Of a stretch of DNA of 64,000 bases, positions 25,586-33,879 are shown piece after piece (position 1 is the first letter of the stretch; every line of letters starts with the position of its first letter). The stretch lies in the NCBI GenBank assembly GCA_964414585.1, contig CAYPXR010000025.1, positions 44,962-108,961 on the forward strand, given 5' to 3'. The notes below the pieces were generated by a model. That model was not told the origin of the DNA. It did no database searches and saw only the letters and a program-made list of their open reading frames with translations. A program made the translations under genes and the position numbers. This DNA is from DATEMU01 sp964414585. GTDB lineage: Bacteria; Planctomycetota; Phycisphaerae; UBA1845; UTPLA1.

Positions 25586-27598
25586 ATGCTGGGCGTTTGG
25601 GAGCGGAGAACCTTGTCGGATCCATCGCCGAACACCACGATCATCGGTCGCATCAAGACCCTGTTGATTGGAGGCGCGCGGAGCCCGGAAGACCGCGATA
25701 TCTATCACAAATTGACCCTGGCAGCATTTTTTGCGTGGGTGGGCCTGGGTTCCGACGGGATGTCGTCGTCGTGTTACGGCCCCGAGGAGGCGTTTCTCGC
25801 CCTCGGGCAACACAAGTTTCTCGCCCTTTTTGTCGCCCTGGCATCGGCAGTTACGATTTTCGTCATCAGCGCCAGTTATTCGCAGATTATCGAGTTGTTC
25901 CCCTCCGGCGGCGGAGGCTACGTGGTTGCGAGCAAATTGGTATCGCCAGTGGTCGGCATGGTCGCGGGTTGCGCCCTGCTGATCGACTATGTTCTGACCA
26001 TCTCCATCTCCATTGCGGCAGGCTCCGATGCGCTATTCTCATTTCTTCCCCCGGTGTGGGATTCATATAAGCTCGGATTTATTTTCGCGAGCCTGTTTGG
26101 ATTGATTGTCTTGAACCTTCGTGGAGTCAAGGAATCGGTCGTTCCGCTCGTGCCGATCTTTCTTGCATTTCTGGTGACCCACGCGATCGCGATCCTGTAC
26201 GCCATCGGAACGCACGTGCTGGATTTTCCCGCCTTGGCGCGTTCAACGGCGTCGGACCTTCGCATTTCCCACTCCGAACTTGGGCTCTGGGGCATGATGG
26301 TCCTCATGCTTCGCGCCTACAGCATGGGCGCGGGCACCTTTACGGGGATCGAAGCCGTCAGCAATGGACTCTCGATTCTCCGGGAACCGCGCGTCCAGAC
26401 GGCCAAGCGAACCATGCGATACATGGCGATTTCCCTCGCACTGACGGCGGCCGGTCTCATGCTCGGGTATCTTCTATACCGATTGGAGCCGCAGGAGGGA
26501 AAGACCCTGAACGCCGTGCTCATGCAGCGCGTCACCGCGAACTGGAATCATGGTGCGGCCTGGGCTTTCGTCTTCGTGACGCTGCTGTCCGAGGCCGCGC
26601 TGTTGACAATCGCTGCGCAGACGGGCTTCCTGGATGGCCCGCGCGTTCTGGCCAATATGGCGATGGATCGCTGGTTCCCGACCAAATTTGCAACGCTTAG
26701 CGACCGGTTGGTCACGCAAAACGGCATCATGCTCATGGGCGGGGCGGCAATGCTGACGATTTGGTTTTCCGGCGGTTCGGTCCGTCTGCTCGTCGTGCTT
26801 TATAGCATCAACGTCTTCATCACCTTCGTCTTGTCGCAACTAGGAATGGTTCGGCATTGGCTACAAGTCCGACAATCCGAGCCGGGTTGGTTTCCCAAAT
26901 TCTTGATTAACGGCAGTTCTTTGCTCTTGACCGCGTTGATTCTCGTCGCCGTCGTGGTCCTCAAGTTTCACGAAGGCGGCTGGGTCACCATGGTCATTAC
27001 GGCGGCGCTGATCGTGGTCGCCCTCTTGATTCATCGCCATTACCGGCAGACGCTCCGCTTGTTGGGGCGACTCGACGACCTGATGGCGACGGCGGTGTCC
27101 AATGCCGATGCTTCATCGACGCCCGTCCCTCCATTCAATCCGCAAAGCAAGACGGCGGTCATTCTCGTCAACGGCTTCAACGGATTGGGGCTGCACACGC
27201 TGCTTAACGTCGTCCGGTTGTTCGGCAGCCACTTCAAAAACTTCGTATTCGTGCAGGTCGGCGTAGTGGATGCCGGCAATTTTAAGGGTGCGGCCGAGAT
27301 TGACCGCCTCAAAACGAAAATTGAAGCGGATTTGAATCGCTATGTGTGCTTCGTCGCCAAGCAGGGCTACTTCGGCAAGGGCATTTGCTCGATCGGAACC
27401 GAGGTGATCGACGAAATCAGCGCGCTGGCCCCCAAGATTCTCGAAGAATTCCCCGGCGCGGTCTTCTTCGGCGGTCAGCTCGTCTTTGCCCGCGAATCCT
27501 TCATCACGCGCTGGCTGCACAACTACGTCGTCTTCGCCATCCAGCGGCAGCTCTACCCTCAAGGTATCGCCTTCGTGATCCTGCCGATTCGCGTCTAG
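25586..27598 (+). CDS. KimA-like APC-superfamily transporter
   Basis: A 670-residue membrane protein with about 12 transmembrane segments and a C-terminal cytoplasmic domain (from about residue 490). The opening KLTLAAFFAWVGLGSDGMSSSCYGPEEAFLAL and GVKESVVPLVPIF are typical of the KimA/YdaO branch, which in Bacillus is a high-affinity potassium importer controlled by cyclic di-AMP. The C-terminal domain (AVILVNGFNGLGLHTLLNVV) is the cytosolic domain of that group in a divergent form. Amino-acid transport is an alternative. No c-di-AMP riboswitch is visible before the ATG, only 70 bases separate it from gpmI. It overlaps the convergent S9 peptidase gene by four bases. Confidence 0.7.
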   Translation: MLGVWERRTLSDPSPNTTIIGRIKTLLIGGARSPEDRDIYHKLTLAAFFAWVGLGSDGMSSSCYGPEEAFLALGQHKFLALFVALASAVTIFVISASYSQIIELFPSGGGGYVVASKLVSPVVGMVAGCALLIDYVLTISISIAAGSDALFSFLPPVWDSYKLGFIFASLFGLIVLNLRGVKESVVPLVPIFLAFLVTHAIAILYAIGTHVLDFPALARSTASDLRISHSELGLWGMMVLMLRAYSMGAGTFTGIEAVSNGLSILREPRVQTAKRTMRYMAISLALTAAGLMLGYLLYRLEPQEGKTLNAVLMQRVTANWNHGAAWAFVFVTLLSEAALLTIAAQTGFLDGPRVLANMAMDRWFPTKFATLSDRLVTQNGIMLMGGAAMLTIWFSGGSVRLLVVLYSINVFITFVLSQLGMVRHWLQVRQSEPGWFPKFLINGSSLLLTALILVAVVVLKFHEGGWVTMVITAALIVVALLIHRHYRQTLRLLGRLDDLMATAVSNADASSTPVPPFNPQSKTAVILVNGFNGLGLHTLLNVVRLFGSHFKNFVFVQVGVVDAGNFKGAAEIDRLKTKIEADLNRYVCFVAKQGYFGKGICSIGTEVIDEISALAPKILEEFPGAVFFGGQLVFARESFITRWLHNYVVFAIQRQLYPQGIAFVILPIRV

Positions 27599-29922
27599 CG
27601 AACGACCGCCGTGATAATTCTTTGCGGGGCCTGGTCCACGAGATGATCGCGGAAAAATCGCACGATCCGTTCGTACAGACGCATCGTCACCACGGGCTCC
27701 GGCACCATGTGCGTAAAGCCCGGCAGAACGAGAAGGTCATACGGCCGGCCGGCCCGGAACAGGGCGTCCGCCATCTTGAGCGTGTGGGTGAAATAGACGT
27801 TGTCATCGGTTGTGCCGTGAATCAGCAGGAGCGGACGGCGAAGTTGATCCGCATAGGTCAGGGCATTGCAGATTCGGTAACCGTCGGCGTTGTCCTTCGG
27901 CAGGCCCATGTATCGCTCGGTGTAATAGGTGTCGTAATCCTCCCAATCGATGACCGGCGCGCCGGCGACGCCTGCGTGAAAGACGTCGGGCCTGCGGAGC
28001 ATGGCCATCGTTGTAAAGTATCCGCCAAAGGACCATCCGTAGAGGCCGACGCGGGCCAGGTCCAATTCGCCGTAGGCCCGTCCGAGGGCTTGAATCGCCT
28101 CGGCCTGGTCGTCGAGCGGCGCATCGATCAGGTTTCCCGACGTCGCCCGTTCCCACGCCCGGCCCCGGCGCGGCGTCCCGCGCCCGTCGATCGAGACGAC
28201 GATGAAGCCCTGGTCCGCGATCCATTGCTGCCGAAGAAAAGATCGGGCCGCCGAGGTAACGACGTTGACGTGAGGACCGCCGTAAACGGAGTTGATGACC
28301 GGGTACTTTTTGGATGAGTCGAACTTTCGTGGCCGGATGATTGCGGCATGGAACGATCGGCCCGCCGCGCTGACCCTGGTGAGCTCGAGATGGGGTGCGA
28401 AAGGCGGCGTCTCCGCGACCGAGGGCAGTTCCCCGCGCGCCATCGTGTCGCGCCCGTGTACGATCTGGTGAACGCTTCCATCCGGCAGCGACGCGCTTTC
28501 GACCCACCGGCTGCCGTCCCTGGAAAATTTTCCGGAATGACTGCCCGCTCCCTGCGTCAGGGCGACGACTTCGTCTTTGTCCGCCGACAGCCGGAATAGG
28601 TGCGATTGCGTGGGGTCGGCGCTGCCTTGCACGACAAACTCTCGTCGGGCGGAATCCATTGCAACGACACCGTAGAGATCGGCTTCGGGCAGCTTGAACG
28701 TCCGCTTGATCGCCCCTTCGCGACTTCGCAGCTCAACTTCCCACTGTCCCGATCGCTCGGTCGTCCAGAGAAAGTCCTTTCCACCGGCGAACCAACGCGG
28801 CATATCAGCGTCGAGATTCAGCCAGGCGGCGTCCGTCTCCCGCAAGAGCTCCGTCAGTTTACCGGTGACGTGATCGACGAGGTAAAGCACCCCCTCGCGT
28901 TGATCTCGCGTTTGGACGTAGATCGTCAGCGGCGCATCCCTGCCCCACTGCACCGTCGCCATGTACGGATATTTTTCACGGTCCCAGTCGATCCAGTGCG
29001 TCTCACCGCCCGTCACAGACAGGACGCCCAGCCGGACTTTGGCGTTGGCGCGGCCCGCGCGGGGATATCGCCAACCATGCGGCTCGATTTCGGGGTTTCT
29101 GGCATCGGCGATGTAGAGTTTTTCCACGCCGCGCTGGTCGGACTCCTCGTAAGCCAGATACTGCGAATCCGCGCTCCACCAGTATCCCGTCCGCCGGTCC
29201 ATTTCCTCCTGCGCGACGAATTCGGCGACACCGTGCGTGACGTCCTGCGATCCGCCCATGGTCAGGGCGCGTTCCTGCTTCGTGGCAAGGTCGATGACGA
29301 ACAGGTCGTAACCGCGAATGCACGAGACGAATTTCCCGTTGGGGGAAAATCGGGCATCCATTGCCGGCCCCGCCGGATTGTCGTGAAGCGGTGTCCATTG
29401 CCCGTCGGAGCGGTTGATGACATAAAGGCGGCCGCTGAGTCCGGTGAGGATCTTTTCACCGTCTTCGGAGAGGCTGTACCAGGTGAAGCCGCGGCCGATT
29501 TCCCGCATGCGTTCGCGCCGGGCCTTTTCTTCGGCGGTCAGGTGTTCCTTGGAACCCTGAAGGAGGTCTTCGGCGCGGAGGAGGCCGCGAACCTCGCCGG
29601 TTACCGTCTTGTACTCGTAGAGATTACGAACGATGTCGCGGGGCCCGCTTCGAAGGAATAGGATGGCGTCCCCTTTGGGGGTCAATTCCATCCCGGTCGG
29701 CTGGCCCGCGGAATACCCGTAGGTCTCAGCGTAGTCCTTCAGAAAAGAAGTATCGATGGCGGAGGTCGTTCGCTCCGGGGCCTTGCAACCCATGGAGGAA
29801 TGACAGAGTAGCATCACGGCAAGGGTACATCCCCCGATTCGAATTTGAGACAATGGAGTGCTCCTGTGCCCGGAGCCACGATAGGGAAACCGTGGTGGGG
29901 TCGCAAGCGGCCTCAGGGGCAT
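27595..29922 (-). CDS. S9-family dipeptidyl-peptidase IV-like lipoprotein
   Basis: A 775-residue exported protein from ATG 29922 with a long N-region and lipobox SSMGC near residue 45. An N-terminal beta-propeller (DPP-IV type) covers about residues 60-510, and the C-terminal alpha/beta hydrolase holds the catalytic triad: nucleophile YGWSFGGYFT, acid LIHGTTDDNVYF and base GFTHM. It should remove dipeptides from peptide N-termini in the periplasm. The frame stays open to 30186, but that extension overlaps the small lipoprotein gene 29940-30170 and is rejected. Confidence 0.85.
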   Translation of the reverse strand: MPLRPLATPPRFPYRGSGHRSTPLSQIRIGGCTLAVMLLCHSSMGCKAPERTTSAIDTSFLKDYAETYGYSAGQPTGMELTPKGDAILFLRSGPRDIVRNLYEYKTVTGEVRGLLRAEDLLQGSKEHLTAEEKARRERMREIGRGFTWYSLSEDGEKILTGLSGRLYVINRSDGQWTPLHDNPAGPAMDARFSPNGKFVSCIRGYDLFVIDLATKQERALTMGGSQDVTHGVAEFVAQEEMDRRTGYWWSADSQYLAYEESDQRGVEKLYIADARNPEIEPHGWRYPRAGRANAKVRLGVLSVTGGETHWIDWDREKYPYMATVQWGRDAPLTIYVQTRDQREGVLYLVDHVTGKLTELLRETDAAWLNLDADMPRWFAGGKDFLWTTERSGQWEVELRSREGAIKRTFKLPEADLYGVVAMDSARREFVVQGSADPTQSHLFRLSADKDEVVALTQGAGSHSGKFSRDGSRWVESASLPDGSVHQIVHGRDTMARGELPSVAETPPFAPHLELTRVSAAGRSFHAAIIRPRKFDSSKKYPVINSVYGGPHVNVVTSAARSFLRQQWIADQGFIVVSIDGRGTPRRGRAWERATSGNLIDAPLDDQAEAIQALGRAYGELDLARVGLYGWSFGGYFTTMAMLRRPDVFHAGVAGAPVIDWEDYDTYYTERYMGLPKDNADGYRICNALTYADQLRRPLLLIHGTTDDNVYFTHTLKMADALFRAGRPYDLLVLPGFTHMVPEPVVTMRLYERIVRFFRDHLVDQAPQRIITAVVR

Positions 29923-29939
29923 GTCTTGGACCGGGGTCG

Positions 29940-30170
29940 TTAGTGACCGATCGGCGCGAACCGCACAATGTCGGAGAACAGGTCGAGTCCGGCTCCTATA
30001 GAGCTTGCAGTCTGGGTGGCAGGACCGAGGAGGCCCGTCGCACTGGTCAGCGAGAGGCCCGTTCCAGCCACATCTGCGACGTTCTGAACACAGGAGAGAG
30101 ACCCAAAGACCCATCCCGCCGCGACGGCTGCCGTTAGCCGCTTGATCCATCGAATTCGACGGCGAGTCAT
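29940..30170 (-). CDS. Small lipoprotein of unknown function
   Basis: A 76-residue protein from ATG 30170 with GGAG ten bases upstream. It has a signal peptide with a lipobox-like site (FGSLSC, about residues 21-26). The mature part (VADVAGTGLSLTSATGLLGP, then GAGLDLFSDIVRF) is Gly/Leu-rich; similar small exported proteins are known to me only as planctomycete hypotheticals. It precedes the S9 peptidase by 17 bases and is probably cotranscribed with it. Confidence 0.5.
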   Translation of the reverse strand: MTRRRIRWIKRLTAAVAAGWVFGSLSCVQNVADVAGTGLSLTSATGLLGPATQTASSIGAGLDLFSDIVRFAPIGH

Positions 30171-30523
30171 TTCGATGCGACTCCAATTGAGGGGCTGAGC
30201 AACTTCCACTCGGATGCCCGAATCCCTTCGGACCCTTTGACCGAACCGGCTAACGTCTTAACGGAGTCGTCGGAGGCTGTCAACGACAATCTATAACGTT
30301 ATTAATTGAAATAACTTAATGCTGAATTTGTACGGCGGTGCAAAGGCGAAAATTAGGTGATTTCGCGGATGTGTGCTCCAACCCCGTGATAGACAAAAGG
30401 TTAGTTATCGGGCTAGTACGATATCAATTGCATCTTAATTGGAACACGGCACTAGGATTGATACATTAGGTCCTATGCAAGCAGGCGTACTCAATCGCCA
30501 GTTTCGAGTCACAAGGAGTTTCC
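30171..30523. other. Divergent intergenic region, AT-rich, with an inverted repeat
   Basis: 353 bases between the small lipoprotein and SEC-C genes, noticeably richer in A+T than its surroundings. A dyad GTTATT-AATTGA-AATAAC lies at 30298-30315 and could be an operator for either divergent gene. No coding frame or RNA gene was recognised. Confidence 0.4.
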
Positions 30524-30757
30524 ATGAGCGGCAAGGAAAACGCCCCGGGGAGGGGACCGGACAGGTTTGACCGGCACTTCGATCGGCAGCGCGAGGAAAA
30601 AAAGCGGATCGCGGCCGGTCTGCCTGGCGAGGACGATCCGCCGCTGCCTCCGCCGGTCGAGCCGATCAAGAACGCCAAGACGGAGCCCGGACGCAACGAC
30701 CCTTGTCCATGCGGCAGCGGGAAAAAGTACAAACAGTGCTGTTTGAAGAAGGCGTGA
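30524..30757 (+). CDS. SEC-C motif protein
   Basis: A 77-residue protein with AAGGAG six bases before the ATG. The C-terminus carries the zinc-binding SEC-C motif GRNDPCPCGSGKKYKQCC, as at the end of SecA, where it binds zinc and helps SecB or ribosome contact. The first 50 residues are charged and proline-rich with no fold expected. It is a stand-alone SEC-C peptide, not a SecA fragment. Partner unknown. Confidence 0.75.
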   Translation: MSGKENAPGRGPDRFDRHFDRQREEKKRIAAGLPGEDDPPLPPPVEPIKNAKTEPGRNDPCPCGSGKKYKQCCLKKA

Positions 30758-30803
30758 AGATTAGGGTTCCCGGTCCGGTCCGGCGCCGCCGCAAATCCGG
30801 GCG

Positions 30804-30830
30804 TTTTGACTTTTTGACTTTTTGACGTTT
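30804..30830. repeat. 'TTTTTGAC' tandem repeat before waaA
   Basis: Three close copies of TTTTTGAC/TTTTTGACG run up to ten bases before the waaA start. The reverse complement (GTCAAAAAGTCAAAA) resembles the repeat found inside purL at 54216-54250 (GTCGAAAAATCGAAAAGTCG). Confidence 0.65.
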
Positions 30831-30840
30831 CAGTCCGCCG

Positions 30841-32145
30841 ATGCCTATTCGTTGGCTGGATTTTCTCTATCTGCCGCTGGCTCTTGCCTACCTGCCTTTT
30901 CTTCTTTATCAAATGATTGTGCTTAAGAAGAACCGCCGCGGCTGGGCCGAGCGGTTTGGCGGTGTCCCCTCGCGGACGAGCGACCGGCCCTGTGTCTGGG
31001 TACACGCTGTTTCGCTTGGCGAAGTCAACGCGACGCGATCGCTGGTGGACGAAATCACTCGCCGATTGCCGGATCACGACGTCGTCATCTCCACCACGAC
31101 AGACACGGGTTTCGCCGCCGCACGGCGGCAATATCCCGATCGGCCCGTCTTTCGATATCCCCTGGATCTGACATGGGTCGTGCGTCGGGCGCTGAATCGA
31201 ATTCGCCCGGCGGCGATCGTGCTGATGGAATTGGAGGTCTGGCCCAACCTGCTTTGGCACGCCGCGCGGTTGGGAATACCGGTTTGCATCGTCAACGGGA
31301 GAGTGACCGAAGGGAAGTCGATGCGGCGATTTCGCCTGCCGGTGATTCGGTCGTTGGCGCGGCGGATGTTCGGAAGGCTGGCGGTCGTGGGGGCGCAGGA
31401 CGAAACCTATGCGGCGCGATTCGTGGAATTGGGCGTGCCGAAGGATCGCGTGCGGATTACCGGGTCGATGAAGTATGACACCGCCGTCATCGCAGACGAA
31501 ATTCCCGGGGCGGATGAACTGGCGGCGGCGATGGGGATCGACCGAAAGCGACCGCTCATTGTCGCGGGCTCGACGGGCCCCGATGAAGAAGCCATGCTCC
31601 TCGACGCCTGGCGGTCGCTCGTCGCCGAGATTCCCGGCGTTCAACTTGCCGTCATCCCCCGTCATCCAGAGCGGTTCGATGAAATTGCAAGATTAATCGA
31701 GACCAAAGGCTTTGCATGTATTCGCCGTAGTCGGCCCACGGATTCGAATGGGCCCCATCCGCCATCACCTGTCGTTTTTCTAGGCGACACCATGGGCGAG
31801 CTTCGCAAGTTCTACAGCCTTGCAAGCGTGGTCTTCGTCGGGCGGACGCTCGTCGCGCTGGGCGGCAGCGACATGATCGAGGTGGCCGCGCTGGGCAAGG
31901 CCATGTGTTTCGGTCCGCATGTGGAAAACTTCGCCGACGTGGCGGGAAAGTTGATTTCGGCCGGTGGGTCGGTGCAGATGCGCTCGGCGGGGGAGTTGGC
32001 ATCGACCCTGCGAAACTTGATGACCGATACATCGAATAGGGCCGATTTGGGAAGGCACGCTCGCGAGGTCGTTCAAAAAAACCTTGGAGCGACGAAGCGA
32101 ACCGTGGATCTCCTGATAGGGTCTTTGCAACGGACCGACGGGTAG
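30841..32145 (+). CDS. waaA: 3-deoxy-D-manno-octulosonic acid (Kdo) transferase
   Basis: A 434-residue GT30 enzyme that adds Kdo to lipid A at the inner membrane. An N-terminal membrane helix is followed by CVWVHAVSLGEVNATRSLV, the catalytic-glutamate motif of WaaA. TTTDTGFAAA, ELEVWPNLLWHAARLGIP, VNGRVTEGKS and the C-terminal nucleotide-sugar site GGSDMIEVAALGKAMCFGPHVENF also match. Length and motif order fit the family throughout. With the LptE-like gene it indicates Kdo-containing LPS. Confidence 0.93.
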   Translation: MPIRWLDFLYLPLALAYLPFLLYQMIVLKKNRRGWAERFGGVPSRTSDRPCVWVHAVSLGEVNATRSLVDEITRRLPDHDVVISTTTDTGFAAARRQYPDRPVFRYPLDLTWVVRRALNRIRPAAIVLMELEVWPNLLWHAARLGIPVCIVNGRVTEGKSMRRFRLPVIRSLARRMFGRLAVVGAQDETYAARFVELGVPKDRVRITGSMKYDTAVIADEIPGADELAAAMGIDRKRPLIVAGSTGPDEEAMLLDAWRSLVAEIPGVQLAVIPRHPERFDEIARLIETKGFACIRRSRPTDSNGPHPPSPVVFLGDTMGELRKFYSLASVVFVGRTLVALGGSDMIEVAALGKAMCFGPHVENFADVAGKLISAGGSVQMRSAGELASTLRNLMTDTSNRADLGRHAREVVQKNLGATKRTVDLLIGSLQRTDG

Positions 32146-32171
32146 GAACTCCTGCCGAGTGGATTCCCTGA

Positions 32172-33044
32172 TTAACGGTTCGCTTCGATGTGCGCGATGA
32201 GCTTGTATGCGAGCTTCGCCGCGAGGAATTCTGTCTGGGCGCTGCCGGGCAGGGGAAGGACCTCGACGATGTCGGCGGCGACGACGCGGCGCTCCATCGC
32301 CACGGCCCTGAGCAGGTCGTTGACCTGATACCAATCCATGCCGCCGGGCTCCGGCGTGCCGGTGCCGGGGGCGTAGGCGGGATCGAAGCCGTCGATGTCG
32401 ATCGTGACGTAGACGTTTTCGGTGAGCGCTCCGACGGCGCGTTCGATCCAGTCGACGTCCTCATAAGTCTGCTGCGCGGAAATCGGCCGGATGCCGAGAC
32501 GCGTCATGTAGCGATGCTCCTCCGCGCTGTAGTTGCGGATGCCCACACCAACGACGGGAACGCGAAGGTCCCACACGCGGCGCATCGCCGAGGCGTGGCT
32601 GTAGGGCGTGCCCTCGTAGCTGTCGCGAAGGTCGGCATGCGCGTCGATCTGGAGCACGCTCAGTTTTTTGTACTTGCCTTTGACCGCGCGGACGAGCGCG
32701 CTGGTAATCGAATGCTCGCCGCCCAGGCCGAGGAGAAACTTGCCGTCGCGGACGACTTTGCGCGCGGCGGCGTAAATCGATTCGTGCATCTCGCGGGGAC
32801 CGGCCATCTCAGGGGCGACCGGTTCGAGCGTCGCCACACCGGCGGAGGTGAACTCTCGTTCGTAGGCTTCATCGAAGAGTTCGACCTGCTGGCTGGCGGT
32901 GATGATGGCCCGGGGGCCGTTGCGCGTGCCGACCTGGAAGCTGACGGTCCCGTCGTACGGAATCGGCAGGACCGCGTAACGCGATTTGCGATAGTCGCAT
33001 TGGCTGGGCGGAAGACCCAGGAAGTTGTCGGGGATGGTCGCCAT
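32172..33044 (-). CDS. speB: Agmatinase/arginase-family ureohydrolase
   Basis: A 290-residue manganese enzyme with all family motifs: GGEHSI, QIDAHADLRDSYEGTPYSHA, and DIDGFDPAYAPGTGTPEPGG. The last, with SHASAMRR, points to agmatinase (agmatine to putrescine and urea) rather than arginase. ATG 33044 is taken over the in-frame TTG at 33056. No other polyamine gene is near. Guanidinobutyrase or a related ureohydrolase remains possible. Confidence 0.85.
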   Translation of the reverse strand: MATIPDNFLGLPPSQCDYRKSRYAVLPIPYDGTVSFQVGTRNGPRAIITASQQVELFDEAYEREFTSAGVATLEPVAPEMAGPREMHESIYAAARKVVRDGKFLLGLGGEHSITSALVRAVKGKYKKLSVLQIDAHADLRDSYEGTPYSHASAMRRVWDLRVPVVGVGIRNYSAEEHRYMTRLGIRPISAQQTYEDVDWIERAVGALTENVYVTIDIDGFDPAYAPGTGTPEPGGMDWYQVNDLLRAVAMERRVVAADIVEVLPLPGSAQTEFLAAKLAYKLIAHIEANR

Positions 33045-33299
33045 GAGTAACGGCAAAAAAAAAATCAGGACGTCATTTCTGTTATGGAACGAACGTTTGG
33101 CATGATCGCCGGGCGGTCAAGGCGTGGCAAGGGCAATCCGTGATTGTGACGATGCCGGGATGAAAACCTCTCATTTTCGCGGAGCAAGCCGTGTGAGAAG
33201 GCCCGGCGTGAGGGGTACGTGTAGTGAGAAACGGTAACGGAAGAATGTCGCCGATGAGGCAGACGGGTAAGATGGGTTCCATTGGAGGATCCGTCTTCC

Positions 33300-33875
33300 G
33301 TGGATACGACCCGTCCCAGTTTGCTCATCCGGCTCAAAGACCATCACGATGCGGCGGCCTGGCGGCTCTTCGACGACATTTATCGACCGATGATGCAACG
33401 GTTTGCGCTGGCCCGGGGGCTCGGGCACACGGACGCCGAGGAAGTGGTGCAGCAATGCATGGTGGCTTTGAGCGATCACATTCGTTCGTTCGAATATGAC
33501 CCGACGAAGGGGCGATTCAAGGCCTGGCTGCGGACGATGGTGAACAACAAGGTCCGCAACTTCGTTCGCGACCGGAAAGAATTCGTCGGCGACAGCGGCC
33601 CGTTTCGCGCGTTGGAATCGCCGGACGATTCCGCGGAGGAGACGTTTGAGAAACTCTGGATGCAGGAGCATCTCTGGCACTGTCTTCGCCAGATCGAAGG
33701 GCAGGTCGATGAGACGACGTTCAAGGCGTTTCAATATTTCGTCATCGAGCAACGGGCGGTCGAGGAGGTCGCCGCTGAGCTGGGCATCACGGCGAACAAC
33801 ATTTACACGATCAAATGGCGCCTGACGCAGAAAGTCGCGGAGAAGATGGCCGAGCTATTGGGCGAGAACGAGTGA
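33300..33875 (+). CDS. ECF-type RNA polymerase sigma factor
   Basis: A 191-residue sigma-70-family protein starting at GTG 33300, ten bases after GGAGGA. Region 2 is seen in AAAWRLFDDIYRPMMQRFAL, LGHTDAEEVVQQCMVAL and KGRFKAWLRTMVNNKVRNFV. Region 4 (about 150-185) is a helix-turn-helix, RAVEEVAAELGITANNIYTI. It lies four bases before a gene for a kinase with a zinc-finger-like N-terminus. This pairing of an ECF factor and a Ser/Thr kinase is common in planctomycetes and suggests phosphorylation or sequestration controls the sigma factor. Confidence 0.88.
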   Translation: MDTTRPSLLIRLKDHHDAAAWRLFDDIYRPMMQRFALARGLGHTDAEEVVQQCMVALSDHIRSFEYDPTKGRFKAWLRTMVNNKVRNFVRDRKEFVGDSGPFRALESPDDSAEETFEKLWMQEHLWHCLRQIEGQVDETTFKAFQYFVIEQRAVEEVAAELGITANNIYTIKWRLTQKVAEKMAELLGENE

Positions 33876-33879
33876 TCCA